From NCBI GenBank assembly GCA_035652815.1, contig DASRDB010000012.1, forward strand, positions 186,001-250,000: a stretch of DNA of 64,000 nt, read 5' to 3'. This DNA is from DASRDB01 sp035652815 (GTDB taxonomy: Bacteria; Chloroflexota; Ktedonobacteria; Ktedonobacterales; Ktedonobacteraceae). Position 1 is the first letter of the stretch. Each line of letters starts with the position of its first letter. Shown here in pieces: positions 34,399 through 44,256 of this stretch. Below the pieces are notes generated by a model, which did not search any database, was not told the origin of the DNA, and saw only the letters and a program-made list of their open reading frames with translations. The position numbers were made by a program, and so were the translations under genes.

Positions 34399-35070
34399 AT
34401 GCGAAAAAATGGTATGCTCGTGTCTATTGCTGGTCTTGTCATGATGCTTCTGATTACAGCATGTTCAGGGGTGGGCAGCGGTAATCCTGGACCATCCACG
34501 CCGGGCACAACAGCTACAGCAACATCGGGGACATCGACAACGCCGGGTACAACATCTTCATCACCAACTCCTGGTTCATCCCCAGTCGCTTTTAAACCTG
34601 GAGGCATCTCCTTCATCGGGCCGGTAAAGGCTATCAGCAACACCAGCCTGACTATGAGCGCGCCCAACGGGAAGACGTACACGCTGGCAATTACCGCTCA
34701 GACCGATCGCTCCGCTTATGGAGGGCAACTGCCAACAGTGGGAACCTCTGTCGATATGGACTCAACCGTTAACCCTGATGGAAGCTTTACGGCTGCCATC
34801 TTAAAGCCAGCGCGGGCAGGTGACCCGGATATGAACGTGGTTGCGTATACCGGCGTCACCACCAGCGCAGTTGGCCCCGATCATGTTATTCACTTCACCG
34901 TTGGAACCACAAGCTATACCTATACTATCCCCTCGACGGCAGTCCTGACAGACTTTGGTGGCAATCCCCAGGCCATCGCCATCAATACGTCGGTCAAGGT
35001 CAAAGTGCAGTATCCGGCTAATACGGTTGTCAGCGTCGGAAACGCCAGCGGCACTGGAAGCGGTAGTTAA
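34399..35070 (+). CDS. Lipoprotein with DUF5666-like domain
   Basis: The 223-residue precursor has a signal ending in lipobox ITAC, then a Thr/Pro/Ser/Gly-rich spacer to about 65. A beta-rich domain follows (ISFIGPVKAISNTSLTM, GKTYTLAITAQTDRS, DGSFTAAILKPA), resembling the OB-like DUF5666 repeats of surface lipoproteins. No enzyme motif is seen. GGAGA lies before the ATG. It stands alone and is ended by a hairpin facing the NTF2-like gene. The 196 bases upstream hold no gene I can see. Confidence 0.78.
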   Translation: MRKNGMLVSIAGLVMMLLITACSGVGSGNPGPSTPGTTATATSGTSTTPGTTSSSPTPGSSPVAFKPGGISFIGPVKAISNTSLTMSAPNGKTYTLAITAQTDRSAYGGQLPTVGTSVDMDSTVNPDGSFTAAILKPARAGDPDMNVVAYTGVTTSAVGPDHVIHFTVGTTSYTYTIPSTAVLTDFGGNPQAIAINTSVKVKVQYPANTVVSVGNASGTGSGS

Positions 35071-35082
35071 ACCAGACAACAT

Positions 35083-35122
35083 CTCGAGCAAGCTTCGCAC
35101 TCAGGTCTTGAGCTTGCTCGAG
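35083..35122. terminator. Terminator hairpin between convergent genes
   Basis: CTCGAGCAAGCT pairs perfectly with AGCTTGCTCGAG across a 16-base loop, between the lipoprotein gene and the NTF2-like gene. It has no long T-run. Confidence 0.7.
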
Positions 35123-35138
35123 AACACTGCATTCAGGT

Positions 35139-35564
35139 CTATCCGAACTCTGGAATAATGCCCATTTTTTGCATCATACCCAGGTCGTCGCTGTTGCCCC
35201 AGTGTTCCACGATTTTGCCGTTGGCAACTCGGAAGATGTTGATGCCAGTGGTGCTGCCGCTTTTGCCTGTTGGCGGAATGCCCATGAACTCACCATTGAA
35301 GGTGCCGGAGGCGGTAAAACGCTCCACAACCTTGTCGCCTTCGACGATGACATCTTCGGCGGTGGATTGGATATCCGGGAAGGCTTTGCGGAAGATGCTC
35401 GCCCATATCCTGACGCCCTCGCGGCCAGGAGGCAGTCCTGGAGGAGCGCCATGAGAAACAAAGTTCTCGTCAACGATTTCGTCAATGACATCGAGGCTCT
35501 GGTCGGCGTTCCACAACTCAGCCCAGCGACGTCCCAGATTTCTGTTTTCTTCAATCGACGACAT
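35139..35564 (-). CDS. SnoaL-like/NTF2-fold ester cyclase-like protein
   Basis: This 141-residue protein has the SnoaL-like NTF2 fold: NLGRRWAELWN, EIVDENFVSH, GREGVRIWASIFRKAFPDIQ, KVVERFTASGTFNGEF and NIFRVANGKIVEHWGNSDDLG. Relatives cyclise polyketides or act as small-molecule isomerases, but most are uncharacterised. AGGAG lies before the ATG. It is the last of three minus-strand genes with a double-VOC protein and another NTF2-like protein. The cluster looks like a small detoxification or secondary-metabolism set. Confidence 0.87.
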   Translation of the reverse strand: MSSIEENRNLGRRWAELWNADQSLDVIDEIVDENFVSHGAPPGLPPGREGVRIWASIFRKAFPDIQSTAEDVIVEGDKVVERFTASGTFNGEFMGIPPTGKSGSTTGINIFRVANGKIVEHWGNSDDLGMMQKMGIIPEFG

Positions 35565-35638
35565 GGAAATGTTCTCCTATCTTAGATACAATTGGTTTGC
35601 GAACAAGACTGGCAACCAGTTGTTGCCCTGGATCACTT

Positions 35639-36568
35639 TTACTCAATTTCTGTAGCAAAGGCTATCACCTCACTACCCTGGCGTACTGGCTCTGCTGTAA
35701 GCAGCAAATGGTTCCCGGACGGGTCGCTCAAGAGGTAGGATTGCCCGTACTGCTTTACAGGTATGCCTGCTGTCTGGGCGTGTGCCGCCAGTTGCGTCAC
35801 CTCTTCCTGCTCCGGTAAAGACAGGGTGAAGAAATGCAGGCCGAGCGAGTTGGCAGGCGGGATAGCGGTACGGCTTGACCAGACATTGCAGCCGATATGA
35901 TGATGGTAGCCACCGGCGGCAAAGAAAGCGGCTCCATCGATACCTGTGATGCTTTCCGCAAGGCCCAGCACTCCCTGATAAAAGACGGCGCTTTGCGCAA
36001 GGTCAGCAACCTCAATGTGAACATGGCCGACGCGGGTGAACGCGGGTAGGCCTTGCCACTTGCTGTCTGCTTCCTCAAGCTCTGCCAGCAGGCTCTCGGC
36101 AGACAGGTTAATACCTGGGCCGCTGGCTTCCAGACGTCCATTTTGCCAGGGCCAGGCGCTGCGCGGGCGGTCCCGGTAGAGTTCGATGCCATTGCCCTCG
36201 GGATCGGCGAGGTAAATCGCCTCGCTGATAAGGTGATCGCTCATCTCACGGATGGGATAGCCAAGCGCGAGCAGGTGGTGTAAAGCGCAGGCCAGATCGA
36301 CGCGGCTCGGGAGCAGCAGGGCAAAGTGATAGAGTCCGGCGCTGTTTTCTGGACGCGGACTCGCTCCAGGTCGCTCGGTCAGCAGCAGCAATGGATATTC
36401 TCCCCCCAGCACAACGCTATTCTTGCTGCGCGCGAGGGTTGCGCAACCCAACACCTGCTCGTAAAAGCGAAGCGAACGCTCCAGGTCGGCCACAATCAGC
36501 GAGACGACGCCCATTTGCATGCCTGCGTGTATGGTATACACTTGTTCCTGCCGTCCTTGCTGCTTCAT
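35639..36568 (-). CDS. Two-domain VOC (glyoxalase/extradiol dioxygenase-like) protein
   Basis: The 309-residue protein contains two VOC modules: one from about 17 to 130 (MGVVSLIVADLERSLRFYEQ, DPEGNGIELYRDRP) and one from about 175 to 290 (VGHVHIEVADLAQSAVFYQG, SDPSGNHLLLT). The His/Glu metal ligands of catechol-2,3-dioxygenase-like enzymes (CatE type) are present by pattern (HVHIEV, GLHFFTL, GNGIELY). It may cleave a catechol or bind a small molecule. AGAGAGAAG precedes the ATG. It lies between two NTF2-fold genes. Confidence 0.87.
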   Translation of the reverse strand: MKQQGRQEQVYTIHAGMQMGVVSLIVADLERSLRFYEQVLGCATLARSKNSVVLGGEYPLLLLTERPGASPRPENSAGLYHFALLLPSRVDLACALHHLLALGYPIREMSDHLISEAIYLADPEGNGIELYRDRPRSAWPWQNGRLEASGPGINLSAESLLAELEEADSKWQGLPAFTRVGHVHIEVADLAQSAVFYQGVLGLAESITGIDGAAFFAAGGYHHHIGCNVWSSRTAIPPANSLGLHFFTLSLPEQEEVTQLAAHAQTAGIPVKQYGQSYLLSDPSGNHLLLTAEPVRQGSEVIAFATEIE

Positions 36569-36597
36569 GATCTTCTCTCTCTCTGTATCCGTACTTC

Positions 36598-37032
36598 CTA
36601 TTGGGGAAGCAGGACACCCAGTTGTGAGAGCATGCCCGTCACACCAGCATCAGGGCGCGCATCGGTAACGAGGGATTGCAGCTTCCCATTCTTGATCGTA
36701 TAGGTATGAACCTCTTCAGGCAGAGCAATTTTCTTGCCGGTCGCGGGAATGGGCGGCAGGCCGGGAAGGGCAAGCGTGCCGGTATGCGTGCCTGTGATAT
36801 GCGAATAGGCGACAATCGTATCACCGTTCTCCTCGTAACGCGAAACATTGAAGGCGAAATCTGGCATAGCTTCGAGCAGGACATGCATGAAACCGATAAA
36901 TTCGGCCTTGCCCAGTGGCTGCGGCGTGGGGCCTGTCATAACGAAATCGTCGGCCACGATGGGAGCGAGCGTATCGGCGTCGTTGTTTTCCCAGGCCTTC
37001 ATGCCCTTTTGCAGCAGTTCGAGATTGGACAT
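36598..37032 (-). CDS. SnoaL-like/NTF2-fold protein
   Basis: This 144-residue protein starts at an ATG 8 bases after AAAGGGAAC; a much longer reading upstream has no ribosome site and overlaps the regulatory region. The fold is NTF2/SnoaL: NLELLQKGMKAWENNDADTL, VADDFVMTGPTPQPLGKAEF, AMPDFAFNVSRYEENGDTIV and EVHTYTIKNGKLQSLV. A ligand-binding cone or a cyclase/isomerase role is possible. It is the first gene of a three-gene cluster and is divergent from the BTAD-ATPase regulator, which may control it. Confidence 0.85.
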   Translation of the reverse strand: MSNLELLQKGMKAWENNDADTLAPIVADDFVMTGPTPQPLGKAEFIGFMHVLLEAMPDFAFNVSRYEENGDTIVAYSHITGTHTGTLALPGLPPIPATGKKIALPEEVHTYTIKNGKLQSLVTDARPDAGVTGMLSQLGVLLPQ

Positions 37033-37185
37033 CTGGTTGTTCCCTTTCATTGTTACAGTCGCGCCTTGTACTTCAAGCATACTTGCGCTAAAATGACTTG
37101 CAGTTGTGCGACTCCTCGTCGCCTTGCTGAGAGAAAGAATACAGGAAGAGCGTGGTAAAAACGTGAGCAAAAGCGTGAGCGGTGC

Positions 37186-40100
37186 ATGGGCAAGTTGCAG
37201 ATAAGGGTGTTCGGTACTCCCGAAGTGCGCCACGAAGGGCAGATCGTCAAATTCAGATCGCGCAAAGTGCTGGCGCTTTTGCTCTATCTTGCCGTTGAGG
37301 GACATAAGGCTGCTCGCGAGAAGATCAGCGCCATGCTCTGGCCTGAAAGCGATGAGGCAGCGGGCCGCTCTACCCTGCGCCGCGCCCTCGCCGATTTACG
37401 CACCGCATTGGATGAAAGCTCCAACCATACACACCTGGTTGTTGAACGCGATATGCTGGCTTTTGCTTTTGCGCCTGGGGATGAAGTGGATATGCGGAGG
37501 CTTGATGAGATGTTTGATCCATTACGCCGCCCTCTGCCATCTCTAGAGCAGACAACCGCCAGACAGGCCCTTTTGAGCCAGTTAGAGCAAGCCGAACAAC
37601 TACTGCGGGGCGACTTCCTGGAAAGCTTTACACTCGATGATGCGCCTGACTTTGAGCAGTGGGCCAGCCAGCATCGTACAGTGTGGCAACGACGCGCCAG
37701 CCTGATTTATGAACGATTGGCGCAGTTGCAGGAAGAACAGGGCGATATAGCAGGCGCAATCGAAACAACGGGACGCTGGCTGATACGCGACCCCTTACAG
37801 GAATCGGCCTATCAACGCCTCATGCTGCTCTACCTCACTGCAGGAAACTACAGGGCCGCCCTCAGTGCCTACGAGGAGTGCCGTAGAACATTGGCAGAAG
37901 AGTTGCGTACCCGTCCATTACCGGAGACACAGGCTCTAGTGGAACGCATCCGGCGTGAGGCAAACGCTGCAGCGGAAGGCGAACAGTCAGGAATACTCGC
38001 TGCATCGGCTGCACGAGAGATAAGCGAATCAGGTGTTGCACCATCGACTTCCACAGCTTTGACTATTCCCGTTGTTGGCCGCGCTCATGAACACGCGCTG
38101 CTGGTTGATGTTTATCGAACGGTACAGCATAGGCAGACAAAGGTAGTGATTCTGACCGGAGAGGCGGGTATTGGTAAGACGCAGCTTACGCGCAACTTTC
38201 TGGCCTGGGCGTCGGCACACGGCGCGGATGTATTGCAGGCGAGAGCTTTTGAGACGGGAGGTCGTTTGCCCTACCAGCCGTTGATTGAAAGCTTTCGCCC
38301 GCGTCTGGAACGTGAAAACGCGCCGGATGACCTGCTCAGCGATACCTGGCTGACCGAACTGGCACGCCTTTTCCCCGAATTACGCGACCGCTATCCCGAT
38401 CTTCCTGCTGTCACTGGAGATGAAATGACGGCGCGGGCAAGGCTCTATGAAGCGCTTACACGCCTGGGGCTGGCTTTAGCGGAGAAAAGGCCAGTCATTC
38501 TCTTTCTGGATGACCTGCATTGGGCCGACACTGCTACGCTTGATGTTTTGTATTACGCGGCCCGGCGCTGGCAGGAAAGTTCCGCACCCTTGTTGTTGCT
38601 GCTCAGCCTGCGCAGCGAAAACCTTGCCAGGACAAATAATTTGGCCGAGTGGATAACAGGACTGGAACGCGATGTACAGGCTATCCGTCTTTCTCTTGAG
38701 GCGCTGACGCTCGAAGAAACCTTGCAATTACTAAAGTCGCTGGCCCTTGATAGCGGGCAACAAGAGCAGGTTGAGGCATTTGGGCGCTGGCTTTTTGCTG
38801 AGACACAGGGGCAACCGCTCTACATCACGGAAACGCTGAAAGCGTTGCTTGAACACGGCATACTCACGCGCATTCCGCAAGCCGATAATCGCTGGCGTAT
38901 CGATTTTCGTGCCGTTGACAAGAACGCGCTGCGCCGAATTCTGCCGCCCGGGGTGCGTGAGGTAATTCGCGTCCGGCTCAACCAGCTAACGCCGGATGCT
39001 TTCGCGCTGCTCGTAGCTGGCGCGGTGCTGGGGCGCAATGCTTCTTTTGAACAACTCTGCCAGGTAGCGGGACTGAGCGAACAGGCGGGATTGGACGCGC
39101 TCGACGGGGCGTTGCGGTTGCGCTTCTTGCGTGATGGTGAAGAAGCTCAGCTTCCTCATATTGGCATTTCAAACAGCACCTATTTCTTTACCCATGATAA
39201 AGTGCGCGATGTCGTCTATTCTGAAGCGGGCGAGGCGCGACGGCGCGTCTTTCATCGTCGCGCTCTTGAAGGACTGAGTGAGGCTCCTGCCGGGGAACGC
39301 GGACAACACGCCCTGGCAGCCGGATTATACAACGAGGCATGCAGGTTATACGTTCAGGCGGGCGATAATGCCTTGCAGATATTCGCGATAAACGATGCTA
39401 TTGCATTCTACGAGTCGGCTCTAAGGCTGCTGGCGCAACTACAAGAGACTGCATCACTTGCGCAACAATTGTACAGTCAGTTGGGACGAACATATGAACT
39501 GGCGAGTAGATCGCAAGACGCGGAGCGCATTTACCAGGAGATGCTGAACTATGCTCAACAGAACCAGCTTACAGCAATGGAGTGTATTGCGCTGAGTCGC
39601 ATGGCAATATTGGCAGTTCAATTTCACCTGGATTTTGAGCAGGCCAACGCGCTCTTACAACAAGCCTTACGCAAGGCTGAAGAGGTCAATGATAGGGCGT
39701 TGATCGCTGATCTGGAATGGCACCTGGCCCAGGTAGGATTTTACGATTTCGCTGCGCCAACGATTGTGGAACACAGCCAGCGCGCATTGAAGATAGCGCG
39801 GGAACTGGATGCGCGGGAACTGATGGCGCGTTGTCTGAATGCTCTCTCCTACGGCAAAAAGCAAAGCGGCCATTTGCGCGAGGCGGAGGAGTATGCACAA
39901 GAGAGTTTGCAGCTTTATCAAACATTGGGCAATCGGGCAATGGAAGTTGATTGTATGTGCGTGGTCGCGGATATTCTGCTCAATCGAGGCCATGTCGAAG
40001 AGGCTTTCACGCTATCCCAAAATGCCTACGAACTGGCGGTGAAAATCGGCAATGCATGGAGCCAGGTTAATGCGATGTATCATCTGGCCTTTGTGGCGTT

Positions 40101-40692
40101 GGAACGAGGCGCATATGAGGAAGCGTTGAATCTGGCGCAGCGGTGTGTAGCGATTACCGAAGAATTCAAGCTGCACGCGCTTCAGGTTAATGGTTATATC
40201 CTGCTCGGTATTGCCCAACGTAAGCTTCAGAACATTGAGGAAGCGTGCGCCACTCATCTTCGCGCTGTGGAACTGGGTCAAGACATGGCATCGCCCGCTC
40301 TGATCGCGACAGCCGCAGGTGAGTTATGTGCCGATTACGCCCTGCTGGATCGCTGGGAAGATGCCGCTGCCTGCGCGCTACAGGAGGTCAATGGCAAATC
40401 AGACCTCTTTGTGCTGGTCTTCGGCCTGAGTCGCTGGTACGTGACTGAGGTTCTTATACGAGCAGGTCATGTGGAGTTGGCGGCGCAAGACCTTGAGCAT
40501 TGGAAGGCGCGGCTAGAAGAGAGTACGCGCCATCATATTCCATATTTGCGTGCTGTAGCGGCACTGGCGCTTGCGCAGGGGGAAAAAGAGCGGGCCAGGG
40601 CGGCTTTACAGGAAGCCGCCGAGTTGACCCGGAGATTGGGTTTAAGGAGAGAAGAGGAAGCGATTGAATCTAGCCTTTCAGTCCTGTCATAG
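37186..40692 (+). CDS. BTAD-AAA ATPase-TPR transcriptional regulator (SARP-like)
   Basis: The 1168-residue protein starts with an OmpR-type winged helix (about 1-95), then a bacterial transcriptional activator domain (about 100-255). An ATPase follows, with Walker A LTGEAGIGKTQLTR (325-332 core) and Walker B VILFLDDLHWAD (437-447). The C-terminal half is TPR repeats. Such regulators sense a signal through the TPR region and activate nearby genes. It is divergent from the VOC/NTF2 cluster and converges on the sugar ABC permease gene, whose 3' end it overlaps by 23 bases. A weak ribosome site precedes the ATG. Confidence 0.9.
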   Translation: MGKLQIRVFGTPEVRHEGQIVKFRSRKVLALLLYLAVEGHKAAREKISAMLWPESDEAAGRSTLRRALADLRTALDESSNHTHLVVERDMLAFAFAPGDEVDMRRLDEMFDPLRRPLPSLEQTTARQALLSQLEQAEQLLRGDFLESFTLDDAPDFEQWASQHRTVWQRRASLIYERLAQLQEEQGDIAGAIETTGRWLIRDPLQESAYQRLMLLYLTAGNYRAALSAYEECRRTLAEELRTRPLPETQALVERIRREANAAAEGEQSGILAASAAREISESGVAPSTSTALTIPVVGRAHEHALLVDVYRTVQHRQTKVVILTGEAGIGKTQLTRNFLAWASAHGADVLQARAFETGGRLPYQPLIESFRPRLERENAPDDLLSDTWLTELARLFPELRDRYPDLPAVTGDEMTARARLYEALTRLGLALAEKRPVILFLDDLHWADTATLDVLYYAARRWQESSAPLLLLLSLRSENLARTNNLAEWITGLERDVQAIRLSLEALTLEETLQLLKSLALDSGQQEQVEAFGRWLFAETQGQPLYITETLKALLEHGILTRIPQADNRWRIDFRAVDKNALRRILPPGVREVIRVRLNQLTPDAFALLVAGAVLGRNASFEQLCQVAGLSEQAGLDALDGALRLRFLRDGEEAQLPHIGISNSTYFFTHDKVRDVVYSEAGEARRRVFHRRALEGLSEAPAGERGQHALAAGLYNEACRLYVQAGDNALQIFAINDAIAFYESALRLLAQLQETASLAQQLYSQLGRTYELASRSQDAERIYQEMLNYAQQNQLTAMECIALSRMAILAVQFHLDFEQANALLQQALRKAEEVNDRALIADLEWHLAQVGFYDFAAPTIVEHSQRALKIARELDARELMARCLNALSYGKKQSGHLREAEEYAQESLQLYQTLGNRAMEVDCMCVVADILLNRGHVEEAFTLSQNAYELAVKIGNAWSQVNAMYHLAFVALERGAYEEALNLAQRCVAITEEFKLHALQVNGYILLGIAQRKLQNIEEACATHLRAVELGQDMASPALIATAAGELCADYALLDRWEDAAACALQEVNGKSDLFVLVFGLSRWYVTEVLIRAGHVELAAQDLEHWKARLEESTRHHIPYLRAVAALALAQGEKERARAALQEAAELTRRLGLRREEEAIESSLSVLS

Positions 40693-41569
40693 CGATACCT
40701 TGCGTGAAGTAGCGCTGGAGCAGTAAGAAGACAATCACAATCGGCGTAACGACGACCACAGCGCCCGCCAGTAGCAGGCCGTAATCGGTTCCATGCTGAC
40801 CGATGGCGAAAGTTGCGAGCGCGACCGGCAAGTTGTAGCTCTGGTCATTGGTAAGCACAATCAGGGGCCAGATGAAGTCGTTCCATGAAGCAAGGAATGT
40901 CAGGATAGTGAGGGTGGCGAGAGCCGGGCCGCTAAGTGGCAGCACCAGCCGCCAGTAGATGTAAAATTCACTCGCGCCATCCACGCGGGCCGCGTCGAGC
41001 AGTTCGTCGGGTATATCACGCATGAACTGCCTCATCAGGAAGACGCCCAGCGCGCCCGCCGATTCCGGCAGAATGACCGCCGTGAGCGTGTTGACCAGTT
41101 GCAGCTTGCTCATCAGCACAAACAGGGGAACGAGGGTGACGGTGCTTGGCACCATAAGCGTTGCCAGCACGAGCAGGAAAAGGGCGTTTCTCCCCTTGAA
41201 TTTGAGCTTGGCAAGCGCATAGCCGAGCATTGAACAGAACAGCAGGTTTAAAATGGTGATAGAAACAGCCAGGATCACCGAGTTCATAAAGTACTGTGGA
41301 AAATTGAGCTGCGTGAAAAGCTTGCTGTAGTTGTCCAGCGTCGGCGCTACAGGGAACCAGGTCGGCGGAAGCTGGGCCAGTTCAGCCTGCCCCTTGAAAG
41401 AGTCCAGTACCATCCAGATGAAAGGCCCAACCATGATAATTAGCCCCAGCGTGAGGAGGACATATATCCACCAACTTCCAGCCCTTCTCCGGCGGTGCCC
41501 CCCTTGTTCCGGCACAGTATCCGGCAGTGGTCTGGCTATAATCTGTTCAGGAGATGCGGTTTGCGACAT
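40670..41569 (-). CDS. ABC sugar transporter permease (MalG-like)
   Basis: The 299-residue permease has six hydrophobic segments and the cytoplasmic EAA-type loop DAARVDGASEFYIYWRLVLPL, typical of the MalG/CUT1 branch. It forms the channel with the MalF-like protein encoded upstream. The 3' end overlaps the convergent regulator gene tail. No ATP-binding (MsmX/MalK-like) gene is present, so a shared ATPase elsewhere is expected. Confidence 0.92.
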   Translation of the reverse strand: MSQTASPEQIIARPLPDTVPEQGGHRRRRAGSWWIYVLLTLGLIIMVGPFIWMVLDSFKGQAELAQLPPTWFPVAPTLDNYSKLFTQLNFPQYFMNSVILAVSITILNLLFCSMLGYALAKLKFKGRNALFLLVLATLMVPSTVTLVPLFVLMSKLQLVNTLTAVILPESAGALGVFLMRQFMRDIPDELLDAARVDGASEFYIYWRLVLPLSGPALATLTILTFLASWNDFIWPLIVLTNDQSYNLPVALATFAIGQHGTDYGLLLAGAVVVVTPIVIVFLLLQRYFTQGIAMTGLKG

Positions 41570-41587
41570 TTTGTCATCCTCCTTGTA

Positions 41588-42532
41588 TCAAGTCTGGGGG
41601 CGCAGCAGGCGAAACTGCACAAGCGTCAGTATCACAATGGCAAGAAACAGGACATAGGCCATCGCGCTGGCATACCCTTGATTGAAGAAGTCGAACCCCT
41701 GCTGAATCAGGTATTGCGAGATGGTGAGCGTGCGGTTGAGCGGCCCTCCCTGCGTCATGACATATGGCTCCTGGAAGACTTGCAGAAAGCCAATGCTGGT
41801 GATGACGGTGACGAAAAGCAGTACCGGTCGCATCATGGGGATTGTCACATAGCGAAAGCGCGCAAAAGCGCCAGCGCCATCGATATGCGCGGCCTCATAC
41901 AATGTCGGGTCTACACCTTGCAGACCGGCCAGCAGGATAACCATCGCATAGCCAACATTGCGCCAGATCACCACGAATATGACTGAAGGCAGGGCCAATG
42001 ATGGGTCGCCGAGCCAGTTTGGGCCATGCAGCCCGACCAGGCGTAGCAGATTATCAACAAGGCCCGCGTCGGGGTCGAGCAGGAACCGCCACACAACAGC
42101 GATAGCTACGATACTGGTGACAACCGGCAGGTAATAGCCAACACGGAAAATGGCCCGTACATAGCGTACTCCCCGGTTTACTCCTATCGCGATCAGCAGC
42201 GCCAGCCCCACATTCAACGGCACACCGATAACCACAACAATAATGGTGTTAAGGGCCGCCGTGAGAAATAGCTGATCGTGCGCCAGCCGCCCGTAGTTCT
42301 GCAAACCTATAAAATGCAAATTAAAAGGGTCTTGCAGGTTGGCAATACCGAAATCTGTGAAACTGAGGATCAGGGAGGCGATAATAGGGAAGGCCATAAA
42401 TACCACGAATATGACCACCCAGGGAGTCGCGAAGAGCCATCCCGCCAGATTATGACGCCGCACGTCGGATGGAGGCGGAGCTTTGCGCGCCGCCTCCGTT
42501 GCTGGAGTTATGGTATTCGTGATGCTACTCAT
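41588..42532 (-). CDS. ABC sugar transporter permease (MalF-like)
   Basis: The 314-residue permease has about six membrane helices and the EAA-loop YEAAHIDGAGAFARFRYVTI, typical of CUT1 MalF-type permeases. Its ATG overlaps the stop of the substrate-binding lipoprotein (ATGA), so translation is coupled. The MalG-like permease follows after 18 bases. The transported sugar is unknown. Confidence 0.92.
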   Translation of the reverse strand: MSSITNTITPATEAARKAPPPSDVRRHNLAGWLFATPWVVIFVVFMAFPIIASLILSFTDFGIANLQDPFNLHFIGLQNYGRLAHDQLFLTAALNTIIVVVIGVPLNVGLALLIAIGVNRGVRYVRAIFRVGYYLPVVTSIVAIAVVWRFLLDPDAGLVDNLLRLVGLHGPNWLGDPSLALPSVIFVVIWRNVGYAMVILLAGLQGVDPTLYEAAHIDGAGAFARFRYVTIPMMRPVLLFVTVITSIGFLQVFQEPYVMTQGGPLNRTLTISQYLIQQGFDFFNQGYASAMAYVLFLAIVILTLVQFRLLRPQT

Positions 42533-43761
42533 TGCCCGCTCCCGATAGACGAGGCCTTCTGCTGCATATCCTGTGCCGCTTGCTGCGGTGAGGACTTGCC
42601 CAGGCAGGTTTGTTGCAAATCGTTGTCGATGACGTTAGCGATCTGCTCCCAGTTGGTTATCGTCGGCGGTGCCTGAGTGTTGCTCAACTGCGTGTGGAAG
42701 ACCTGGAGATTCTTATCACTGGCAAGCGTTCCACTGTTCCAGGCGGCCTGTACGGCAGGCAGGTCTCCAACAATGCTGTACCAGCGGGCCTGAACGCTGG
42801 GATCGATCAGGTACTGGACAAACTTCCAGGCTGCATCACGATTCGGGCTGTTTTTGAAGACCACCAGGTCGCTGCCGCCAATGAATGAGGTGTTCGTCAT
42901 TTTCCCGGGCACCGGGGCTACTGCCCACTTTCCATCCATAGCAGCCCCACCATTCTGCTTAATCAGCCCCATTTCCCAGGGACCGGAGATGAACATGGGC
43001 AGCGTACCCTGGATGAAGCCCTGCGAAACGTCAAAGCCGGGTGGCTCCGTCGTCGGGGTAAGTCCCTCTTTAAAGAAGGTCTGGTAGAACGACAGCGCGT
43101 CCACTACTTGAGGGCTGTTAAAATTAAACGAGCCGTTATTGTACACGCGCCCGCCATCCTGCCATACAAGGGGCAGGAATTCTTCCCAGTCGTTCGACTG
43201 TAGCGAAATGCCGTATTTGGCCCCGCCTTTTTGCTGCATGGCGCGGGCATCCGCCAGCAACTCATCCCAGGTCTTCGGTGGGCTGGTAATGCCTGCTTTC
43301 TGAGCGATATCGGTGCGATAGTACAGCACGCGGGTATCAACATACCAGGGTACGCCATAGGCTGTGCCATTCGAGACAACCGTACTCCACGCGCTCGAGA
43401 AAAACTGGCTTGAGCTGATTGAGCTGGGAGGAGTATCAAGCGCGCCGGTTTTCGCGAACTCGGCCATCCAGGTCGTGCCCATCTCAGCAACATCGGGCGT
43501 CTGCTTGCCTGCTACGGCAGTGAGTAATTTGGCATGCGCATCGCTCCAGGGAATGGACTGCACATTGATATGAATCCCTGGATTCTGTTGCGTAAAGCTG
43601 GTAGCCAGCGTCTTGAGGTTATCTCCTTCCGCGCCCATCGCCCACACCGTCAGGTTAGCGGAATTCGCGTTCCCTCCTCCTCCGCCACCGCCACCACAGG
43701 CCGCCAGCGCCGACATCAACAACGCCAGTAGAGCTACAAGGACAACATGCTTCTTTACCAT
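42529..43761 (-). CDS. Extracellular sugar-binding lipoprotein (ABC importer)
   Basis: This 410-residue precursor has lipobox LAAC followed by eight Gly, then a family-1 solute-binding protein: NLTVWAMGAEGDNLKTLAT, NPGIHINVQSIPWSDAHAKL, KQTPDVAEMGTTWMAEF and GTLPMFISGPWEMGLI. It captures an oligosaccharide or related sugar and delivers it to the two permeases encoded downstream. AAGGAGG lies 6 bases before the ATG. It is first in a three-gene operon. Confidence 0.93.
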   Translation of the reverse strand: MVKKHVVLVALLALLMSALAACGGGGGGGGNANSANLTVWAMGAEGDNLKTLATSFTQQNPGIHINVQSIPWSDAHAKLLTAVAGKQTPDVAEMGTTWMAEFAKTGALDTPPSSISSSQFFSSAWSTVVSNGTAYGVPWYVDTRVLYYRTDIAQKAGITSPPKTWDELLADARAMQQKGGAKYGISLQSNDWEEFLPLVWQDGGRVYNNGSFNFNSPQVVDALSFYQTFFKEGLTPTTEPPGFDVSQGFIQGTLPMFISGPWEMGLIKQNGGAAMDGKWAVAPVPGKMTNTSFIGGSDLVVFKNSPNRDAAWKFVQYLIDPSVQARWYSIVGDLPAVQAAWNSGTLASDKNLQVFHTQLSNTQAPPTITNWEQIANVIDNDLQQTCLGKSSPQQAAQDMQQKASSIGSGQ

Positions 43762-44256
43762 CTCGAACCTCCTTGTCCGAACAGTGAGTCTTTTCTATAA
43801 CAACTCTTCTACTCGACATCCAGTCATAAGGATGTGCTTTATGCTAAAAAGCTAGAAAGCATCATTAATTGTGTCCTGAACAGGTATTTGTATTGATGAG
43901 GCATAATTCACTCTTTCTTGTATCACGGTGTGCTTATCTGTTTTGATACATGCCATAATAGAATGCAGATTGACAAAATACATGATAGGGCTGGATAGAC
44001 CCTCTTTAAAAAATGTCAAAGTTCATAAGGGAATTACCTGTATTCTCCCTTGTATGCGATCTACGTATAGAGCGTAGTCGCTTGTTAAGCTTCAAGGAGC
44101 TGCTGTGGTTGTCATGCTGAGTGCAGCGAAGCATCCGTTGTCGGCCACACGTAGATGCTTCGCTGCGCTCAGCATGACAGCCAGCTTAACGAAGTTTGAC
44201 AGGCAAGTAGTCGTTTTTGCAGTAGCGTTTCCAAAACAAAAAAGGATGTAATTGGC
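43762..44256. other. Long intergenic region with repeat and likely promoters
   Basis: About 495 bases separate the sugar-binding gene from a broken nitroreductase gene. It must hold the promoter of the ABC operon, but no clear consensus box is visible. It carries a family B palindrome near 44.1 kb, flanked by near-complementary CTTGTTAAGCT and AGCTTAACGAAG, so the element may have been inserted into or be nested within an older dyad. I see no gene here. Confidence 0.6.
44110..44179. repeat. Palindromic repeat, family B copy 2
   Basis: Arms of 26 bp (TGTCATGCTGAGTGCAGCG) with one G/T-type mismatch flank an 18-base loop. The variable bases (ATG before CTGAG) are complemented in the right arm. 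Confidence 0.9.

Noticed and set aside
44041..44256. Small RNA suggested by the hairpin near 44.1 kb
   Set aside because: The hairpin belongs to the family B repeats, and no promoter or terminator specific to it was seen.
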